NCBI GenBank assembly: GCA_903994635.1
Contig: CAJEXQ010000001.1
Coordinates: forward strand, 124,001-188,000
Source: an uncultured Chlorobiaceae bacterium
GTDB taxonomy: Bacteria; Bacteroidota; Chlorobiia; Chlorobiales; Chlorobiaceae
DNA length: 64,000 nt
Direction of reading: 5' to 3'
Shown: in pieces, positions 25,988 through 36,509 of the stretch
Numbering within the stretch: position 1 is the stretch's first letter
How the letters are laid out: the number at the start of each line of letters is the position of its first letter
The notes under the pieces: generated by a model
What the model was told of the DNA's origin: nothing
Databases searched by the model: none
The model's input: only the letters and a program-made list of their open reading frames with translations
Position numbers and translations under genes: made by a program

Positions 25988-26734
25988 TTATTGAGAATTC
26001 AACGCTTCTGCTATTGCTTTGGCAAACCCCGGAGAATCGAATGATTCTGGTATAATGTCAACGTGAAGACCAAGTTTTTTGAGGGCACTGGCGGTTGTTG
26101 TACCGATAGCTGCAACTTTTACTCCGGCAGGAAGTGAGGTTGTGCCCATAGCCTTAAAAAAATTAATGGCTGTTGAGGGGCTGGTGAATGAGAGGCAGGA
26201 GAGCTCCCCTTGTTTCAGGAGCGCCTTGATTTTTTCGCTCTCTTCAAGAGAAGGCGGGACGTTGTCATAAACGGTCAACTCAGTGCATTTTCCTCCCCGT
26301 TTGTTGATCACGTCAGGAATGGTACCCAGCGACAAGCTTCCCCTGAGAAAAAGAAAAGTCCGTCCGGTGATGGCTTCACTGCCGATCTCCTCCATCAGTG
26401 TTACTGCATCGGAAATTTTTGGCACCGGTTGGGTGTTGACACCGTGTACTGCAAGATCCTGAGCCGTTGTTTTGCCAACCGCCCACACCTTGAGCCCCTG
26501 AAGGGCTTCAAGCTCCTCCGGGGATTCCGAGAGTAACCTCTCGATAAAAAAAGATACACTGTTGGGGCTTGTAAAAAAAACACCATCAAACATGGCAAGA
26601 GAAGGTACATTCCAGCCCGGAACAGGCCGGATCTCGATTGTTGGAAAAACAACCGAGTTCAAGCCATACTCTTCCAGTTTCTTGACAAATGATGCCGCCT
26701 GATCTTTAGGGCGGGTAACAAGAACAGTTTTCAT
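25988..26734 (-). CDS. hemD: Uroporphyrinogen-III synthase
   Basis: The protein is 248 residues. HemD sequences diverge widely, but the two-lobe pattern is clear: an N-terminal [21 protein letters not shown], then [15 protein letters not shown], then [13 protein letters not shown], then [14 protein letters not shown] and [16 protein letters not shown]. It cyclises hydroxymethylbilane with inversion of ring D. It overlaps the hemC stop by one base, and the order hemX-hemA-hemC-hemD agrees with its role. It is the last gene of the operon. Confidence 0.93.
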   Translation of the reverse strand: MKTVLVTRPKDQAASFVKKLEEYGLNSVVFPTIEIRPVPGWNVPSLAMFDGVFFTSPNSVSFFIERLLSESPEELEALQGLKVWAVGKTTAQDLAVHGVNTQPVPKISDAVTLMEEIGSEAITGRTFLFLRGSLSLGTIPDVINKRGGKCTELTVYDNVPPSLEESEKIKALLKQGELSCLSFTSPSTAINFFKAMGTTSLPAGVKVAAIGTTTASALKKLGLHVDIIPESFDSPGFAKAIAEALNSQ

Positions 26735-27675
26735 CAGCGGGTTTTGCGAATTTCCGACAGAATTTTTTCTGCACCCTGTTTCAGCAGTTCCTCAGCTAAA
26801 GCAACACCAGCTTCTTCAGCCTGTTCCGGGGAGGTCACTCCGGTTTTAGTGATTTCGTTATGCAAACCAACTTTACCGTCAACCGAGCCTACATAAGCAA
26901 GCAGCTTGAGGGTGCCGTTTTTAAACGAACCATAAGCGCCGATCGGAATCTGGCAACCACCCTGCAGATGACGGAGAAGAGCGCGCTCAGCCCGGCAGCA
27001 ATATTCAGTTGTTGAATGGTTCAGAATTCTCACAATCTCTCTGGTCTGCTCATCGTCGACACGGGTCTCAATGCCAAGTGCACCCTGGCCGACAGCCGGA
27101 AGCATCACCTCGTGCGGAAGGATTTCGGAGATGCGGTCACTGAAATTCAGACGGAACACACCGGCATACGCAAGCATCATGGCATCAAATTCACCGTTGT
27201 CAAACTTCTGGAAACGGGTATTGAGATTTCCACGGATGTCGCGGATATCAAGATCAGGACGAAGGCTCAGTAACTGCGACATGCGGCGAAGGCTGCTTGT
27301 CGCCATTTTGGCGTTTGGAGGCAGATCTATCAGCTTGATGCCATTTTTTGAAATAATAACATCCCTCGTGTCTTCACGCTCAGTGAATGAGGTGATGATA
27401 AGCCCCTCAGGAGTGGCTGTCGGCACATCTTTCAGGCTGTGAACCGCCAGGTCAATCTCTTTGGTAATCAGATGTTTTTCAATGTCCTTGGTGAAAAGCC
27501 CCATATCCCCGATTTTGGAGAGGGGAGAATCAAGAAGGATGTCACCGGTTGTTTTAACCAGTTTCAGGGTGATATCCAGTTCAGGAAAATGCCTGGAGAG
27601 TTCTGCCTTGGTGAATTCTGCCTGCCACAACGCGAGCGGGCTGGATCTGGTACCGATGATAAGCTGTTTTTTCAA
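26734..27675 (-). CDS. hemC: Porphobilinogen deaminase (hydroxymethylbilane synthase)
   Basis: The 313-residue protein shows [19 protein letters not shown] start text ([16 protein letters not shown]), [29 protein letters not shown] and, near the C-terminus, [13 protein letters not shown]. Cys241 there binds the dipyrromethane cofactor. It links four porphobilinogen units into the linear tetrapyrrole used by HemD. It lies 19 nt after hemA and abuts hemD, so the genes are co-transcribed. Length and motifs are normal for the family. Confidence 0.97.
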   Translation of the reverse strand: MKKQLIIGTRSSPLALWQAEFTKAELSRHFPELDITLKLVKTTGDILLDSPLSKIGDMGLFTKDIEKHLITKEIDLAVHSLKDVPTATPEGLIITSFTEREDTRDVIISKNGIKLIDLPPNAKMATSSLRRMSQLLSLRPDLDIRDIRGNLNTRFQKFDNGEFDAMMLAYAGVFRLNFSDRISEILPHEVMLPAVGQGALGIETRVDDEQTREIVRILNHSTTEYCCRAERALLRHLQGGCQIPIGAYGSFKNGTLKLLAYVGSVDGKVGLHNEITKTGVTSPEQAEEAGVALAEELLKQGAEKILSEIRKTR

Positions 27676-27694
27676 AGCGATTATGAATTTTTAT

Positions 27695-28972
27695 TTAGTG
27701 TAACTGATTTGGTTCTTCAAGATCGAAAACGTTGCGCACAAGATTGACCCTGCTTGGCATTGAGTCGGTCGTATCCATTGGCGCCTTAAGCATTTTGATA
27801 GGGTGGTGCAGGATTTTTTTCAGGATTCTGTCTGTCAGATGCTCCATTCTCAGGAGTTCTTCTTCGCTCACCTTGTAGCGGTAGCGTTCAAGCTCTTTCT
27901 CCTTTATTTCAATAAACTTTGACTGGAGATCTACAATGGTGGGTCGAACCTTCAGTGTATTGATCCATTGACCGAAAGCGACAAGCTCTTCTTCAATGAT
28001 GGCGTTGACTTTCGGCAGCTCACGACTCCGTTTTTCCAGGTTCTTGTCGATTATATGCTTCAGTGCGTCAATATCCTTGAGGAACATGTTTTGCAGCTTT
28101 GCGATATTCGGGTCGACATTTCTCGGCAGCCCAAGATCAAGAATAATAACCGGCTTCAGCTTTCGCTTGAGCATACTCTGGTGCATTTCAGCTTCAGTGA
28201 GAATGTACTCCTTTGTGCTGACTGCGGTGATGATAATATCAAACTCGTGGAGATGATTCTTGAATGATTCAAAAGGAAGTACCTGTTTGGTGCCAAGTTC
28301 TTCGGCAAGCGCTTCGGATTTTGAAAGAGTTCGGTTGGTAATAACAATATTGCGGGCGTTTTTCTGGAAGATGTGTTTTGCCGCCAACTCGCCGGTTTCA
28401 CCAGCTCCAATAAGCAGAACCTTTTTGAGGGAGAGGTTGGAGAATATTTTTTGGGCAAGCTCAACAGCAGCGTAGCTTACCGAGACAGCGCCCTCCATGA
28501 TTTTTGTCTTGGTCTTGACCTTTTTTGCAACACTGAAGGCGGTGTGGCAGAGACGAGTGAGGAGGATACCCGCGCTCTGTGTTTCGGCAGCAATACGGTA
28601 TGCGTTTTTAACCTGACCGAGAATCTGCCCCTCGCCCAGTACAAGAGAATCAATGGCGCTCGCCACTTCAAAAATATGTCGCGCCGTGCCACAATAAAAA
28701 CGACCGAAAAAGTGTTCTGGACGAACCTCCTTGCGGGCATCCTTGAAAGAGATAAGATAATCCTTGAGATATTCACAGGTGACCTCCTGCATTGCCGGAA
28801 CAACATAGAGCTCCGTGCGGTTGCATGTGGAAATTACCATAGCCTCATGGGCCAATCCACTTGAAATCAGGCCAGTGATAAACTCTTTGTTCTGAACTTC
28901 TGAAAGGGAGATTCTTTCACGGATTTCAATAGGTGCAGTTTTGTGGTTGACACCAACTGAAATGATGTTCAT
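27695..28972 (-). CDS. hemA: Glutamyl-tRNA reductase
   Basis: The 425-residue protein has the catalytic motif STCNRTELY with Cys50, the NADPH domain with [15 protein letters not shown], and [20 protein letters not shown]-terminal helical dimerisation domain follows (about 310-425). It reduces glutamyl-tRNA to glutamate-1-semialdehyde, the first committed step of the C5 tetrapyrrole pathway, which green sulfur bacteria use for haem and bacteriochlorophyll. It is downstream of the CcsA/HemX-like gene and upstream of hemC, the classical hemAXCD arrangement. This step is commonly feedback-regulated in bacteria, but no such signal is visible here. Confidence 0.97.
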   Translation of the reverse strand: MNIISVGVNHKTAPIEIRERISLSEVQNKEFITGLISSGLAHEAMVISTCNRTELYVVPAMQEVTCEYLKDYLISFKDARKEVRPEHFFGRFYCGTARHIFEVASAIDSLVLGEGQILGQVKNAYRIAAETQSAGILLTRLCHTAFSVAKKVKTKTKIMEGAVSVSYAAVELAQKIFSNLSLKKVLLIGAGETGELAAKHIFQKNARNIVITNRTLSKSEALAEELGTKQVLPFESFKNHLHEFDIIITAVSTKEYILTEAEMHQSMLKRKLKPVIILDLGLPRNVDPNIAKLQNMFLKDIDALKHIIDKNLEKRSRELPKVNAIIEEELVAFGQWINTLKVRPTIVDLQSKFIEIKEKELERYRYKVSEEELLRMEHLTDRILKKILHHPIKMLKAPMDTTDSMPSRVNLVRNVFDLEEPNQLH

Positions 28973-29058
28973 GGCATGGTTATTTAACGTTAATTATGCC
29001 CGCTTGCAAAGGAACAAATATATTCTAAAAGCCCATATTTTCAAATACCACACTCAAT

Positions 29059-29907
29059 TTATAAGCCAAGGCCATGGAATGTTGGAGAAAAAATGGTCAT
29101 GAAGACAATTAACAAAGTAACAAAGAGGAAAAGGAAGATAAAGAGGTAGGCCATATGCTTGATATCCCATCCGATGATCGGCTTGACAAAAATCCCCATT
29201 CCATAGAGCAACCAGATAATAACCAGCGTGACAAGCTTTGGTTCCAGAAGGGTGATTGCCCCACCTGAAGCCCTTTGCTCCAGGATACCGGCAAAAAGGG
29301 TGATCGTGAGAAAAAGAAATCCCAAAGAGACCGCGTGCATGGTGAGTTTCTCAAGAACTTCAAGATTTGGCAGTCGCTGGAAAAATAATTCAAACCGGTT
29401 TTGCTGAATTTGGCGGTAGAGGAGTAGATAGAGCATGCTGTAGATGCCAGCGATTGCAATAGCACTGAACCCGAAAATAGCCGCAATGAGGTGTACACCT
29501 ATTCCAATCCCACTGAATGAAGTCATCCCTGTACTCTGTGTCTGGGTTGTCAGAATAGATGAAATAAGCTGTGCACCTGCTGCAAAGGAGATGACAAAAA
29601 AGCCGGTTTTATCACTTTTAGTAGTGAATTCAGTGAAAAGATAGGTGGTAGTAAGAGTAAGCCCTACCATGGTCATAAGATTCACCGTTGAGTGGGTGAT
29701 GATGTAGCCCTCGTTGGATGTGATAAACCCGAGGTAGGCAATATGAGTCAGTACTGTCACCACAAGCAGAGGCTGCTTGAATTTTTTTGCTCCCTGATGA
29801 TCCTTGAAAAAATGGGCGCCATACAAAAATGTTGATGCTACATAAAGCAGCGAGACAAGCTGATTGAGCAGCAGCAGCGGGATATTATTAAGTAATATAT
29901 TGTTCAT
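29059..29907 (-). CDS. hemX: Cytochrome c assembly / HemX family membrane protein
   Basis: With the ATG at 29907 (MNNILLNNIPLLLLNQLVSL) the protein is 282 residues; a frame to 30024 would overlap the divergent typA promoter region. It has about eight hydrophobic segments and family text such as AIFGFSAIAIAGIYSMLYLLLYRQI and the late LFAGILEQRASGG followed by IIWLLYG. These are features of CcsA/HemX proteins, which either handle haem for cytochrome c maturation or, as HemX, modulate HemA level. Position just upstream of hemA favours the HemX role, but the two cannot be separated by sequence alone. Confidence 0.85.
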   Translation of the reverse strand: MNNILLNNIPLLLLNQLVSLLYVASTFLYGAHFFKDHQGAKKFKQPLLVVTVLTHIAYLGFITSNEGYIITHSTVNLMTMVGLTLTTTYLFTEFTTKSDKTGFFVISFAAGAQLISSILTTQTQSTGMTSFSGIGIGVHLIAAIFGFSAIAIAGIYSMLYLLLYRQIQQNRFELFFQRLPNLEVLEKLTMHAVSLGFLFLTITLFAGILEQRASGGAITLLEPKLVTLVIIWLLYGMGIFVKPIIGWDIKHMAYLFIFLFLFVTLLIVFMTIFSPTFHGLGL

Positions 29908-30011
29908 CGCACGGGTACAGGTAGCCAAAGATTGTGGCCTTACTTGCAAATAAATAATGTATATTCCGGCCATTACGGAGTGCAAATATACTTTATTTAC
30001 AAGGAAAAAAG

Positions 30012-31838
30012 ATGAGATCCACAAAGAATATCAGAAATATTGCCATTATAGCCCACGTTGACCATGGAAAAACAACACTTGTTGATTCTATCTTTCAGAA
30101 GACAGGGGTCTTCAGGGATAACCAGCAGGTAAATGTCAGGGTGCTTGACTCCAACCCCCAGGAAAGAGAGCGGGGCATTACCATATTTTCAAAAAATGCA
30201 GCAGCAGTCTATAACGATCACAAGATAAATATTGTTGATACACCAGGACATGCCGACTTCGGTGGCGAGGTAGAGCGGATTCTGCAGATGGTCGATGGAG
30301 TCCTGCTTCTTGTCGATGCCTTTGAAGGCCCTATGCCGCAGACTAAATTTGTGCTGCGCAAAGCCCTTGAATTGCACCTGAAGCCAATTGTGGTCATCAA
30401 CAAGATTGATCGCCCGCAGTCTGATCCGGTAAAGGTTCACGATCAGGTCCTTGATCTTTTTATTGCTCTTGGCGCTGAAGAGCATCAGCTTGATTTCCCT
30501 TACATATTTACATCAGCGAAACATGGTGTTGCCAAATACAGCATGGATGATGAGGATGGCGATATGAACCTGCTTCTTGACATGATTATCAAGGAGATTC
30601 CCCCACCGGTCGCCCATGACGAGGGAGGCTTTCAGATGCTGGTAACCACTCTTGATTATAGCGATTACATCGGAAAGATTGCCATTGGTCGTATCCAGCG
30701 CGGCAAAGTCAGCCCCGGTAGTCAGCTCGCCGTAGTTGGTCCTGATGGAGTGATGGGCAAGGGGACGGTTACAAAAGTCTTCCTTTTTGACAAGCTTCAG
30801 AAAATCGAGTCCAAAGAGGCGACATCGGGAGATATTATTGCTATAGCCGGTATACCTGACGCCACAGTTGGAATGACCCTTGCCTCCGTTGACGATCCTG
30901 TATCGCTTGCCTCTTTCGAGATCAGCAAGCCGACACTTTCCATGCTCTTTTCGGTCAACGATTCCCCCTTTGCCGGGTTGGAAGGCAAAGAGGTTACCAG
31001 TCGCAAAATTCGCGAGCGACTGATGAAAGAGAAGATGACCAACGTTGCGCTCAACGTCGAAGAGACCGACAGCGCTGACACTTTCCGTGTTTCAGGAAGG
31101 GGAGAGCTTCACCTTTCCGTGCTTATTGAAACCATGAGGCGTGAAGGGTATGAACTTGCTATTTCAAGGCCTGAGGTTATCATGCTCAACGATGAGGATG
31201 GAACACTGCTGGAGCCGATTGAGCATGTTACCATTGATATTCCTGAAGAGTACACTGGCGTGATTATCGAAAAGATGGGGCGCAGAAAGGCTGAAATGAC
31301 CTATATGGGCACGCTTCGGGGGGGAATGGTCAGGGTTGAATTTGAAATTCCTACCAGAGGTCTTATTGGTTACAACCTTGAGTTTACCACCGACACGAAA
31401 GGCGAGGGCATGTTGTCACATGTCTTCTATAACTACCAGCCCTTCAAGGGCAAGCTGCCATCGCGTGAAACTGGCGCACTTGTTGTCTCTGAAGCAGGAA
31501 TTTGTGTTGCTTATGCTCTGAGCGCCCTTGAAGATCGTGGCACCTTTTTTGTGACACCGAACACCAAGGTTTATGGCGGAATGATTGTTGGCGAATCGAC
31601 CAGGGGACTTGATATTACCCTTAACGTTTGTAAAACAAAAAAGCTGAGCAACATGCGCTCTTCCGGTACGGATGAGTCGCTTCGTCTCACACCGCCGAAA
31701 ATCCTTTCGCTTGAGCAGGCGCTTGAATTTATCAATGATGATGAGTTACTTGAGGTAACACCCCAGAGCATCAGGCTCAGAAAGAAGATTCTCGATGTCA
31801 ACCTCAGGGCGAAAGCCACCAAGAAGGCAAACGCCTGA
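30012..31838 (+). CDS. typA: Ribosome-associated GTPase TypA/BipA
   Basis: This is a 608-residue translational GTPase. The G1 loop is AHVDHGKTT, the G2 region carries ERGITI, the G3 is [15 protein letters not shown] and the G4 is NKIDRP. The EF-G-like domain III-V block and the TypA-specific C-terminal domain (about 480-608, FNDDEL-like [20 protein letters not shown]) follow. TypA binds ribosomes and supports assembly and stress growth, notably at low temperature. The start has AAGGAAAAAAG upstream. It is divergent from hemX, with 104 bp between the start codons. Its 3' end faces the bch genes. Confidence 0.96.
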   Translation: MRSTKNIRNIAIIAHVDHGKTTLVDSIFQKTGVFRDNQQVNVRVLDSNPQERERGITIFSKNAAAVYNDHKINIVDTPGHADFGGEVERILQMVDGVLLLVDAFEGPMPQTKFVLRKALELHLKPIVVINKIDRPQSDPVKVHDQVLDLFIALGAEEHQLDFPYIFTSAKHGVAKYSMDDEDGDMNLLLDMIIKEIPPPVAHDEGGFQMLVTTLDYSDYIGKIAIGRIQRGKVSPGSQLAVVGPDGVMGKGTVTKVFLFDKLQKIESKEATSGDIIAIAGIPDATVGMTLASVDDPVSLASFEISKPTLSMLFSVNDSPFAGLEGKEVTSRKIRERLMKEKMTNVALNVEETDSADTFRVSGRGELHLSVLIETMRREGYELAISRPEVIMLNDEDGTLLEPIEHVTIDIPEEYTGVIIEKMGRRKAEMTYMGTLRGGMVRVEFEIPTRGLIGYNLEFTTDTKGEGMLSHVFYNYQPFKGKLPSRETGALVVSEAGICVAYALSALEDRGTFFVTPNTKVYGGMIVGESTRGLDITLNVCKTKKLSNMRSSGTDESLRLTPPKILSLEQALEFINDDELLEVTPQSIRLRKKILDVNLRAKATKKANA

Positions 31839-31854
31839 TTTTCGTTCCAGTTCT

Positions 31855-31883
31855 CTCCGGGCGCTTGAAAGCAGCTCCCGGAG
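31855..31883. terminator. Possible hairpin between typA and bchX
   Basis: CTCCGGG (31855-31861) pairs with CCCGGAG (31877-31883) across a 15-nt loop that itself can fold. No T-run directly follows; a T6 tract occurs about 20 nt later. It lies between two convergent genes and may end transcription from either side, but support is modest. Confidence 0.35.
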
Positions 31884-31919
31884 GCGCGGCATGTCGGTAA
31901 CTGTTTTTTGAACGGTATG

Positions 31920-33032
31920 TCACCCCTCAAAAAACAGCCTCGCCAGCTCTCTTCGCGCACTTGCGAGCAGCTTCCGCACCGCTGATTCCTCTCTGCGAGT
32001 CAGTTTAGCCACTTCACTGATCGCTCTCTTTTCCTGCTCCACCATCCGGTAAATCTCCTGCTCTTCCGGGACGAGCTTTGCAATACAGCGTGCCATCTTC
32101 CGGTCGTCACTGTTGAGAGTGCTCTTTTCTGCTACCTTTCCGTTGCCGGAGCTGCTCTCTTTTCGCCCAAAAAGCTCTTCGGCGGTGGCTGGTTGTGGTG
32201 CATCATCGCTGACGGCGCCGAAGAGGCGGACAAAGCCCATGAAGTCGAGGCCGACGGCTTCGCAGGGGGTGATGCGCTCTGCAACAATATCCTCTGCGAG
32301 CTTTTGAAATTTTTCTCTGATTTCAGGCAGGCGAATGGCGAAGTCGAAGCTGTCGTCTTTGTCGCGCGCTTCGGCGTTGTAGGGTACCTTCATGAGGACG
32401 GTGATGCCTGCTGCTTCGGCGTATTTTTCGGCCATACCGCTGCCGTCGTCGCGGTTGATGATGAGGCCGAGCAGGCGCGACTCTCCGCCGATGGTTCTGA
32501 AGTAGTTGTTGGCCTGGCAGATGTTGTTGGCGGTAAAAATGGATTGCCGGTCATTGTTCGTGACCAGAATGACCTCTTCGCTTAGTGAGCGGGCGAGAGG
32601 GGTGGCAAATCCTCCGCAGACGACGTCGCCGAGAAAGTCCATCAGGATGATGTCAAGCTGCCACTTGAAGATGCCGAGTTTTTCGAGCACATCAAATCCC
32701 GAGATGATGCCCCTGCCGCCGCACCCCCGGCCAACCTGCGGCCCGCCAAGCTCAATGCCGTAAATAGGTTGGGGGAAGTCAGCAATGTCGCGGCGGAAGA
32801 CGATATCGCTGATGGTGACGGGCTCACTGCGTGCATTTTTTTCGGCGAAGAGGTCAGTCACGGTGGGCAGTGAAATGCCTCCGAAGAGAGAGGTTGTTGA
32901 GTCGTGCTTGGGGTCGCAGCCGAGCTGGAGCACCCGTTTGTTCATCAGGGCAAAGGTGGCGCTGAGGTTGGTGGTTGTAAAGCTTTTGCCGATGCCACCC
33001 TTGCCGTATATCGCTATGGTTCTTGCTGCCAT
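31920..33032 (-). CDS. bchX: Chlorophyllide a reductase iron-protein subunit BchX, with extra C-terminal helix-turn-helix-like tail
   Basis: The 370-residue protein has the NifH/BchL-type P-loop YGKGGIGKSFTTTN (residues 9-22), GCDPKHDSTTSLFGG, the cysteine-containing GRGCGGRGI and FLGDVVCGGFATPL that bind the 4Fe-4S cluster at the dimer interface, and nucleotide-binding blocks. It donates electrons to BchYZ to reduce ring B in bacteriochlorophyll a synthesis. Residues about 310-370 (LVPEEQEIYRMVEQEKR... and KLTRREESAVRKLLASARRE) resemble the sigma factor region 4 helix-turn-helix pattern, beyond the reductase fold. bchC starts 10 nt upstream of the coding start, so they are co-transcribed. 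The BchX assignment rests on the operon and the GPQVGRGCGG text. Confidence 0.95.
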   Translation of the reverse strand: MAARTIAIYGKGGIGKSFTTTNLSATFALMNKRVLQLGCDPKHDSTTSLFGGISLPTVTDLFAEKNARSEPVTISDIVFRRDIADFPQPIYGIELGGPQVGRGCGGRGIISGFDVLEKLGIFKWQLDIILMDFLGDVVCGGFATPLARSLSEEVILVTNNDRQSIFTANNICQANNYFRTIGGESRLLGLIINRDDGSGMAEKYAEAAGITVLMKVPYNAEARDKDDSFDFAIRLPEIREKFQKLAEDIVAERITPCEAVGLDFMGFVRLFGAVSDDAPQPATAEELFGRKESSSGNGKVAEKSTLNSDDRKMARCIAKLVPEEQEIYRMVEQEKRAISEVAKLTRREESAVRKLLASARRELARLFFEG

Positions 33033-33042
33033 CGTTCTCTGC

Positions 33043-34047
33043 TTATGGTTGTGCTGTGACAGGGGGTGTTGTTCTCTCCTGCTCTGTGCCGGTTTTCCAG
33101 AGCAGGATCATCTTCATGCAGTCGGGATCGGTAAATGCTTTCTGGTAGGCACCCGTAATATCCTCTTCAACCCGGTGCTGATGGGTAAAAATTCTTTCGG
33201 CGTTGAGTTTGCGGTGTGCAATGAGCTCTCGTACCCGCTCCAGATCGCCCTTGGCCCACTGTTTTGCGGCAATGAAGGAGAGCTCTTTCTGAAAGGCCTG
33301 GGAGTAGTCGATGTTGATTCGCTGGTAGTAGCCGCCGAGGACCACTGTTCCCTGAAATTTTAGAAAGCGCAGGCCGGTGTCGATGGCGCTCATGATGCCG
33401 GTGCTGTCGATAAGAATGTCGAACTCGTGGCCAGCGAGGGCTGCCGAAACATCCTCTGTTTCGGGATCTACCTTGAGGTCAGCAGTAGAGAGGTGGAGCC
33501 GCTTTTTGTTGGGTTCGGTCACGGCTACCAGTTTGGCGCCCATGAGTCGAGCCAGCTCGGCAGCGAGAATGCCCACGGCACCCTGGCCAAGCACCAGCAC
33601 CTTTTTGTTTTCAACCTGCGCCAGGTCGACGATGTGGAGGGCGGTTGCGCCAAGGGGCAGGGCAATGCCTGACTGGGGATTCTCCATGTTGTCGAGCACG
33701 GTGATGCTCTCGACCGGGCAGACGATGTACTCCGAAGCGCCACCGAAGGCGGCATTGACCCCCTCATAACCGAAGGAGCCTGCAACGTAGACAAATTTGC
33801 CAATCAAACTCTGGTTGACATGGTCGCCCGCCTGAATGATTTTCCCCACCGTTTCGTAGCCTGGAATAAAGGGAAAGATGAAGGGCCAGGAGGGGATGAG
33901 GCCGTTGTATGCCATTTTTTCCGTGCCGGTGCTGATTGATGACCACCAGGTTTCGACCAGCACATCGGTTGAGGAGAGGGGTTTAAGCCTCACCTCACAG
34001 AGTTCAATCTGGCGGACGCCGCTGAAGACTATAGCTTTTGCTTTCAT
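33043..34047 (-). CDS. bchC: Bacteriochlorophyllide C3-1 hydroxyethyl dehydrogenase
   Basis: The protein is 334 residues of the zinc-alcohol-dehydrogenase-like fold. It has STGTEKMAYNGLIP and PFIPGYETVGKII in the N-terminal catalytic part and VLVLGQGAVGILAAELARLMGAKLV as the NAD-binding Rossmann loop. BchC oxidises the 3-hydroxyethyl group to acetyl in bacteriochlorophyll a synthesis, the step after BchF. It lies between bchX (10 nt) and bchF (15 nt) on the same strand, the arrangement expected for this branch. The typical zinc ligands of structural-zinc ADHs are not clear. Confidence 0.93.
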   Translation of the reverse strand: MKAKAIVFSGVRQIELCEVRLKPLSSTDVLVETWWSSISTGTEKMAYNGLIPSWPFIFPFIPGYETVGKIIQAGDHVNQSLIGKFVYVAGSFGYEGVNAAFGGASEYIVCPVESITVLDNMENPQSGIALPLGATALHIVDLAQVENKKVLVLGQGAVGILAAELARLMGAKLVAVTEPNKKRLHLSTADLKVDPETEDVSAALAGHEFDILIDSTGIMSAIDTGLRFLKFQGTVVLGGYYQRINIDYSQAFQKELSFIAAKQWAKGDLERVRELIAHRKLNAERIFTHQHRVEEDITGAYQKAFTDPDCMKMILLWKTGTEQERTTPPVTAQP

Positions 34048-34062
34048 AAGAGGTTTTGGTGA

Positions 34063-34533
34063 TCAGGCCGACTGCTGCTTGAGCTTTTTTTCATTGTGCT
34101 TTTCAAGAAGCAGACGAATGACAAATTGGGCTGCATTGACGAGGTAGCTCAAATAGGCGAGCAGCGCTGTCCAGATCAGCGTGTCCTCATCAAGCCCCAT
34201 AAAGAAGAGGATAAAGTAGGATATGTGCACGATCATGGCGATAGCGCTGCCGAAATCTTCCCAGAAAAATTCGGGTGCAAAGGCAAACTGACCGAACACC
34301 TCCTGTTCAAAAAAGCCGCCGGTCACAAAAATCAGGGCAAGCATGAGGGTTTTCAGTGTGACAAAAAAGGTGATCCAGGCGAAGTTGTCAATTCCGTTGT
34401 GCGACTGGTAGAGCCAGGTGACCGTTAGGCCAGCAAGAAACATGACGAACTGGATGGGGGCGAGGATTCCCTGCACTTTTGTCCAGACTGAGGCATTTCT
34501 CCGTTCAAGTTGTTCAGGTGTGTAACGAGGCAT
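34063..34533 (-). CDS. bchF: 3-vinyl bacteriochlorophyllide hydratase BchF
   Basis: The 156-residue protein begins MPRYTPEQLERRNASVWTKV and has four hydrophobic segments (about 26-46, 54-75, 92-111, 119-139). The line WLYQSHNGIDNFAWITFFVTLKTL with GGFFEQEVFGQFAFAPEFFWED matches the BCHF family. It hydrates the C3 vinyl group of (bacterio)chlorophyllide. It is first in the run bchF-bchC-bchX, so the segment encodes three successive pieces of bacteriochlorophyll a branch chemistry. A paralogue bchV-type enzyme would look similar, but linkage to bchC supports bchF. Membrane association is inferred from hydrophobicity. Confidence 0.9.
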   Translation of the reverse strand: MPRYTPEQLERRNASVWTKVQGILAPIQFVMFLAGLTVTWLYQSHNGIDNFAWITFFVTLKTLMLALIFVTGGFFEQEVFGQFAFAPEFFWEDFGSAIAMIVHISYFILFFMGLDEDTLIWTALLAYLSYLVNAAQFVIRLLLEKHNEKKLKQQSA

Positions 34534-34635
34534 AAGAGTAAATTCGCTGATGGAGGAGGTTTTTTATTAACTGCTGTGTAATAAGGTGGCTGAATATAGT
34601 AAAAAACGGTGCAGGCGGCAAACCTGAGAAAACCG

Positions 34636-36330
34636 TCACTTGACACCCCAGTCATAGACGTTGTATAGTGTTGAGATCATGTTGACATCTGCATTCTGGA
34701 TTCGCTTGCTGAATCCTTCAAGTTCATCATAGTAGTAGAGGAAGGTTCTGGGCTGCTCGTCATGCAGAATCTTCTGGTATCTTTTCCAGAGCGCCACAGA
34801 GCGTTCAGCGGAAAGGGGGCTGCTCAGTCCCGCAATAATAGTGTCAAGCTCCTGATGCTGAAAGGCCGATGAGTTAAAGGGGCGCTCGGCAAAATTGGAG
34901 CCCCAGATAATAAGCTGGAAGGGCAAGGTTTCAGCCGCCATCCCCGACAGGGCAGCATCGTAGCGGTACTCATTCTGGTTTTTATTGAACACAAGCCCCT
35001 CATCAAACTTCAGGCGGCACTCAATACCGATCTCACGAAGATTCTGCTGAATTATGGTTGCCGCATAGTTGCGCCGGGGGTTGCCGACCGGTGCTGCCAG
35101 CTCAAAAGAGAATTTCTTGCCATTCTTTTGCAGAATACCGTCAGGGCCAGGCTGCCATCCAGCGTCGCGCAGCAGCGCCGATGCTTTTTTGGGGTCATAG
35201 TCATAAGGATCAAGCGAAGCGTCGGCAAGTTCCCTGTATGCGGGCGAGAGAGATGTGTTGACAATGGTGGCGTGCTCCGGCCCCATGAAACCGTCAATAA
35301 TGGATTGCCGATCAATGGCAAGGGTAAGCGCACGTCGTACCACCCGGTCACCGAAAAGGGTGTTCGGTTTTATTTGATGGCTGCTGCGGTAGGTAGCCCC
35401 GTCAATATTCAGCCAAACAATACTGTCGAAGTAGCGATTCTTGACCGGTTTGATCACAACTGATGGAGAGCTTCTGGCAAGCTCTTTGAGATCCTTGGGA
35501 TTGATTCCGCCCGCCGAGAGCATGGCATCTATCTGGCCTGATTTCAGCATGGCAAGCCGCGTGGTATACTCAGGAACCACCACGAAGATCATGTTTTTGA
35601 TAATGGCCGGGTGTGGCAAGGTTGAAGAGGGGTTCGATATCAGTTCGAGGCTTTGTTGGCGTACCCACTTTTTGATTGTATAGGGGCCTGCACTGACGAC
35701 TGGTATTTCAGCCGCCCTGGAGCGGATTTCATCGGGAGAAAATGCCTTGAAAACATGCTCGGCTACTGGCATCAGATCGTTGAAATGGTCAAGTACAATC
35801 TCCGCTGCCATTGGTTTGCTGAAATGAAGCACCAGCGTCGAGTCGTCTGGTGTTTTTACAGCGTTCTGAATATCAGCAGTTCCATCCTGAAGCAGCAGAA
35901 GATCATTGAGATAGTGCTGGCGGGAACTGGCAATCTTCGGATTCTTGTACAAGTTATAGGAGAACTTGAAATCGTATGATGTCACCTTTTTACCATCCTC
36001 CCAGAGAGCGTCGTTCCGCAGGTGAAAAATCACCGTTTTTCCGTCATCAGAAAACTCCCAGCTTTTTGCGGCATTCGGCAGAAAGGTAATGCCCCCCTTT
36101 TTTTCGTTGTATGTGGGTTTTACCAGCGAAGGATAGAGGAGCTTGCACACTTCGCGCGACATGGAGAACTGGATAAGCAGGGGATTGAGATAGTCGAAAT
36201 CAGCCGAAATAGCCGCAACAACCCGTTCAGATCGTAATTCATCACTGTTTTGGCGACAGGCTGATGTGCTGAGAAGCATCATTAATATTGCGGTCATAAT
36301 GACAAGCCGCCGCTGCAGAGTCCGTTTCAT
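34636..36330 (-). CDS. ABC-transporter peptide/nickel-type substrate-binding lipoprotein
   Basis: This 564-residue protein has a lipoprotein signal ending LSTSAC with Cys25 as the lipidation residue. It belongs to the SBP_bac_5 family (DppA/OppA/NikA): FDYLNPLL, KVTSYDFKFSYNLYKNP, VVRRALTLAIDRQSIIDGFM and FELAAPVGNPRRNYAATIIQQNLREIGIEC are characteristic. It would capture a peptide or small ligand in the periplasm. No permease or ATPase gene is adjacent, so its ABC partner is elsewhere. A copy of the interspersed element begins 13 bp beyond its start. Confidence 0.9.
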   Translation of the reverse strand: MKRTLQRRLVIMTAILMMLLSTSACRQNSDELRSERVVAAISADFDYLNPLLIQFSMSREVCKLLYPSLVKPTYNEKKGGITFLPNAAKSWEFSDDGKTVIFHLRNDALWEDGKKVTSYDFKFSYNLYKNPKIASSRQHYLNDLLLLQDGTADIQNAVKTPDDSTLVLHFSKPMAAEIVLDHFNDLMPVAEHVFKAFSPDEIRSRAAEIPVVSAGPYTIKKWVRQQSLELISNPSSTLPHPAIIKNMIFVVVPEYTTRLAMLKSGQIDAMLSAGGINPKDLKELARSSPSVVIKPVKNRYFDSIVWLNIDGATYRSSHQIKPNTLFGDRVVRRALTLAIDRQSIIDGFMGPEHATIVNTSLSPAYRELADASLDPYDYDPKKASALLRDAGWQPGPDGILQKNGKKFSFELAAPVGNPRRNYAATIIQQNLREIGIECRLKFDEGLVFNKNQNEYRYDAALSGMAAETLPFQLIIWGSNFAERPFNSSAFQHQELDTIIAGLSSPLSAERSVALWKRYQKILHDEQPRTFLYYYDELEGFSKRIQNADVNMISTLYNVYDWGVK

Positions 36331-36342
36331 GCCCTTGTGTTT

Positions 36343-36463
36343 GTGAAGATTAATGCAAGCACTTGGTAAAAAGTCATTCCGTCATTCCGCATTGAGCGAT
36401 GCTTGAATCATAAGTGCCTTGGCTATTATTACGGAATCAATTACTATGGAGCGCTTAATCACC
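36343..36463 (+). repeat. Interspersed MITE-like element, copy 2
   Basis: This matches copy 1 over GTCATTCCG, ATTGAGCGATGC and GGCTATTATTACGGAATCA. The right end AGCGCTTAATCACC mirrors the left end of copy 1. The left boundary is less clear because the first ~15 bases have drifted. It fills the gap between the SBP gene start and the region ahead of the PstS 3' end. Confidence 0.7.
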
Positions 36464-36509
36464 ACAAAGTAGTAAAAACAATGGATAATGAATAATGGAT
36501 TGCTGGATG

